Below are positions 63,501 to 64,000 of a stretch of 64,000 nucleotides of DNA, in pieces (within the stretch, counting starts at the first letter, position 1; every line of letters starts with the position of its first letter). The notes below the pieces were generated by a model. The model was not told the DNA's origin and made no database searches. It saw only the letters and a list, made by a program, of their open reading frames with translations. Origin of the DNA: Marchantia polymorpha subsp. ruderalis. Taxonomy: Eukaryota > Streptophyta > Marchantiopsida > Marchantiales > Marchantiaceae. The stretch is from contig AP031356.1 in assembly GCA_037833965.1 (NCBI GenBank), forward strand, positions 20,978,501-21,042,500, given 5' to 3'. The position numbers were made by a program, and so were the translations under genes.

Positions 63501-64000
63501 ATTCGGTGGCGACTGAAATCCTCGCGACTGAGGATGATACGAGCTCGGAAGAGCAAGAAGAGGAGTCAGTGCAGAAAACGCCAACAGGGGTGCTGTGCGA
63601 ACAGATAGTTCCACTCCTGCGATATCTGGATCGCAAGACATCCAAATACGGAAGTGCCTTAAAACCGCAGTCTTATGTGGAGACAATCAGGCGAAGGACG
63701 AGGAGCAAGGTGGCAAGGTGGGCCTCTAGATGCGGAGTATATGTGGATAGGAACACCGCCCTCCGACAACACCTGGCGGTCACCCAGAAGCTGTACCAAG
63801 CCTTGCAGCAGCAGAAGGAGGATGCGGCGACGAAGAGTCAGGCGGAGGCCGAACTAATACGGGCAAGGATCGAGTCGGAACTGCAGGAGGAGCGGAGACA
63901 GAACGAAGTCCTAGCAGCCGAGCTTGCGCGCCAGACGCGCGCCTTAGAGGAAAGTCAACGAGCCCGCAAGGAGGATGAGGAGTTGTTGTGCAGCTTGCAA
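60539..64000 (+). mobile_element. LTR of family B (runs off the window)
   Basis: Starts TGTGGTAACACGC directly after ACCAG. The leader (60539-61894) is about 1.36 kb, longer than the 0.5 kb seen in the forward B LTR at 16611, and includes the inverted repeat near 60738-60805. The U3 frame is open from 61895 to the window end. Whether this is a solo LTR or the 5' LTR of a complete element cannot be seen; a second ACCAG should lie beyond the window. Confidence 0.88.
61895..64000 (+). CDS. U3-encoded protein of LTR family B (702 codons to window end)
   Basis: Begins MSKVPQLRVSPLRVPQIGLRAFQD and continues through the globular region (LDFLLWGWNW, NWAQVLGRCAG, GFRTRDYKDRLRRN, GGTLNHLSPYL), the basic PRKRKWDERPEDRQ, a Thr/Ser/Arg-rich middle with SRTTxxRPTASR repeats, SPTALDILAGSG, a short acidic run, and the first part of the coiled coil. 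I saw no stop on reading this frame. It is the longest uninterrupted B copy in the window and the best B sequence for comparison with family A. Confidence 0.75.
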   Translation, partial: MSKVPQLRVSPLRVPQIGLRAFQDVLLRLKLDFLLWGWNWTCPEMVREYLQERHKPSRGFRPHPERWEIGNWAQVLGRCAGEEGDLLFEADSVKVSQEEEVSYNELFKVARHPKNGFRTRDYKDRLRRNVATALLQILQPTKTAYMHGWQVEFVELVLSGAPVHWARLLWKVTRQHAQEERGGTLNHLSPYLIVFYRAMGCLTNAEKTRFPQLSRSYPGRYSREAEVDTDPDEEPASTPPAPAPARAAEERRSERIPRKRKWDERPEDRQPEVPAAPTRGRPTPEPHSRPKQRARRMPTVTEETRRTPTRRNLTQEEIITQVLGKTAETSAQKAPRPSGGDGRTDDRPTASRMTESRQTEGRPTERRVEPDSRPEAGESLADEPTILRGSSSAEGTSGRTPPTSRPSGVKTRRVYPTPSRTTNGRPTASRTTESQPDSPTARRMEPTTSVRTPSADAPSARTPSAQIAPEGQAAEAGGARVTKVTTASTPSQTEDRAGTGAQAVGSPTALDILAGSGAAVAAEAAARHSSRESPRDSVATEILATEDDTSSEEQEEESVQKTPTGVLCEQIVPLLRYLDRKTSKYGSALKPQSYVETIRRRTRSKVARWASRCGVYVDRNTALRQHLAVTQKLYQALQQQKEDAATKSQAEAELIRARIESELQEERRQNEVLAAELARQTRALEESQRARKEDEELLCSLQ

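Overview
The window is nuclear DNA of a plant, most likely a non-seed streptophyte such as a moss, liverwort or lycophyte (low confidence on the clade). The reasons are: LTR retrotransposons of Ty3/gypsy type with a primer site matching plant tRNA-Asp; AT-rich intron-like DNA beside one short host stretch; and host gene pieces resembling a coiled-coil protein family I recall from land plants. More than 95% of the window is nested retroelements. The only clear host DNA is about 41.64-43.8 kb.

Two related retrotransposon families dominate, called A and B here. Both have giant LTRs that begin TGTGGTA and end TTATTACA: about 5.4 kb in A and about 4.0 kb in B. Each LTR holds one long open reading frame (about 1,045 codons in A, at least 700 in B) upstream of the LTR's own TATA box, so the gene lies in U3. 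The one complete A element (1694-13033, 5-bp target duplication ACCGG) proves these 5.4-kb units are LTRs: a tRNA-Asp-type primer site follows the 5' copy and a polypurine tract precedes the 3' copy. The other complete A units are solo LTRs with perfect 5-bp duplications (GAAGA, GGGAA, GCTAC, GATGT).

Layout. 1-1570: end of an A LTR. 1571-1693, 13034-13332 and 40180-40318: pieces of an older gypsy element, D, split by later insertions. 1694-13033: complete A element. 13333-40179: B-family block inserted into D (duplication ATTAG). It holds a reversed B LTR broken into two parts and a forward B element (16611 to about 39367) that carries three solo A LTRs. 40319-40875: diverged A-like fragment. 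41641-43815: host sequence, with two halves of one gene family on opposite strands. 43816-53606: element C, a gag-protease element that also encodes a cytosine-5 DNA methyltransferase, split by a solo A LTR. 53607-60538: near-identical copy of 34709-41640, so the 18,898-bp unit 34709-53606 looks tandemly duplicated. 60539-64000: another B LTR, running off the window.

Most worth attention: the U3-encoded protein shared by two diverged LTR families, the retrotransposon-borne DNA methyltransferase, a covarying stem-loop beside the LTR TATA box, arrays of a 16-bp perfect palindrome in the A-family U3, and the oppositely oriented halves of a host gene.
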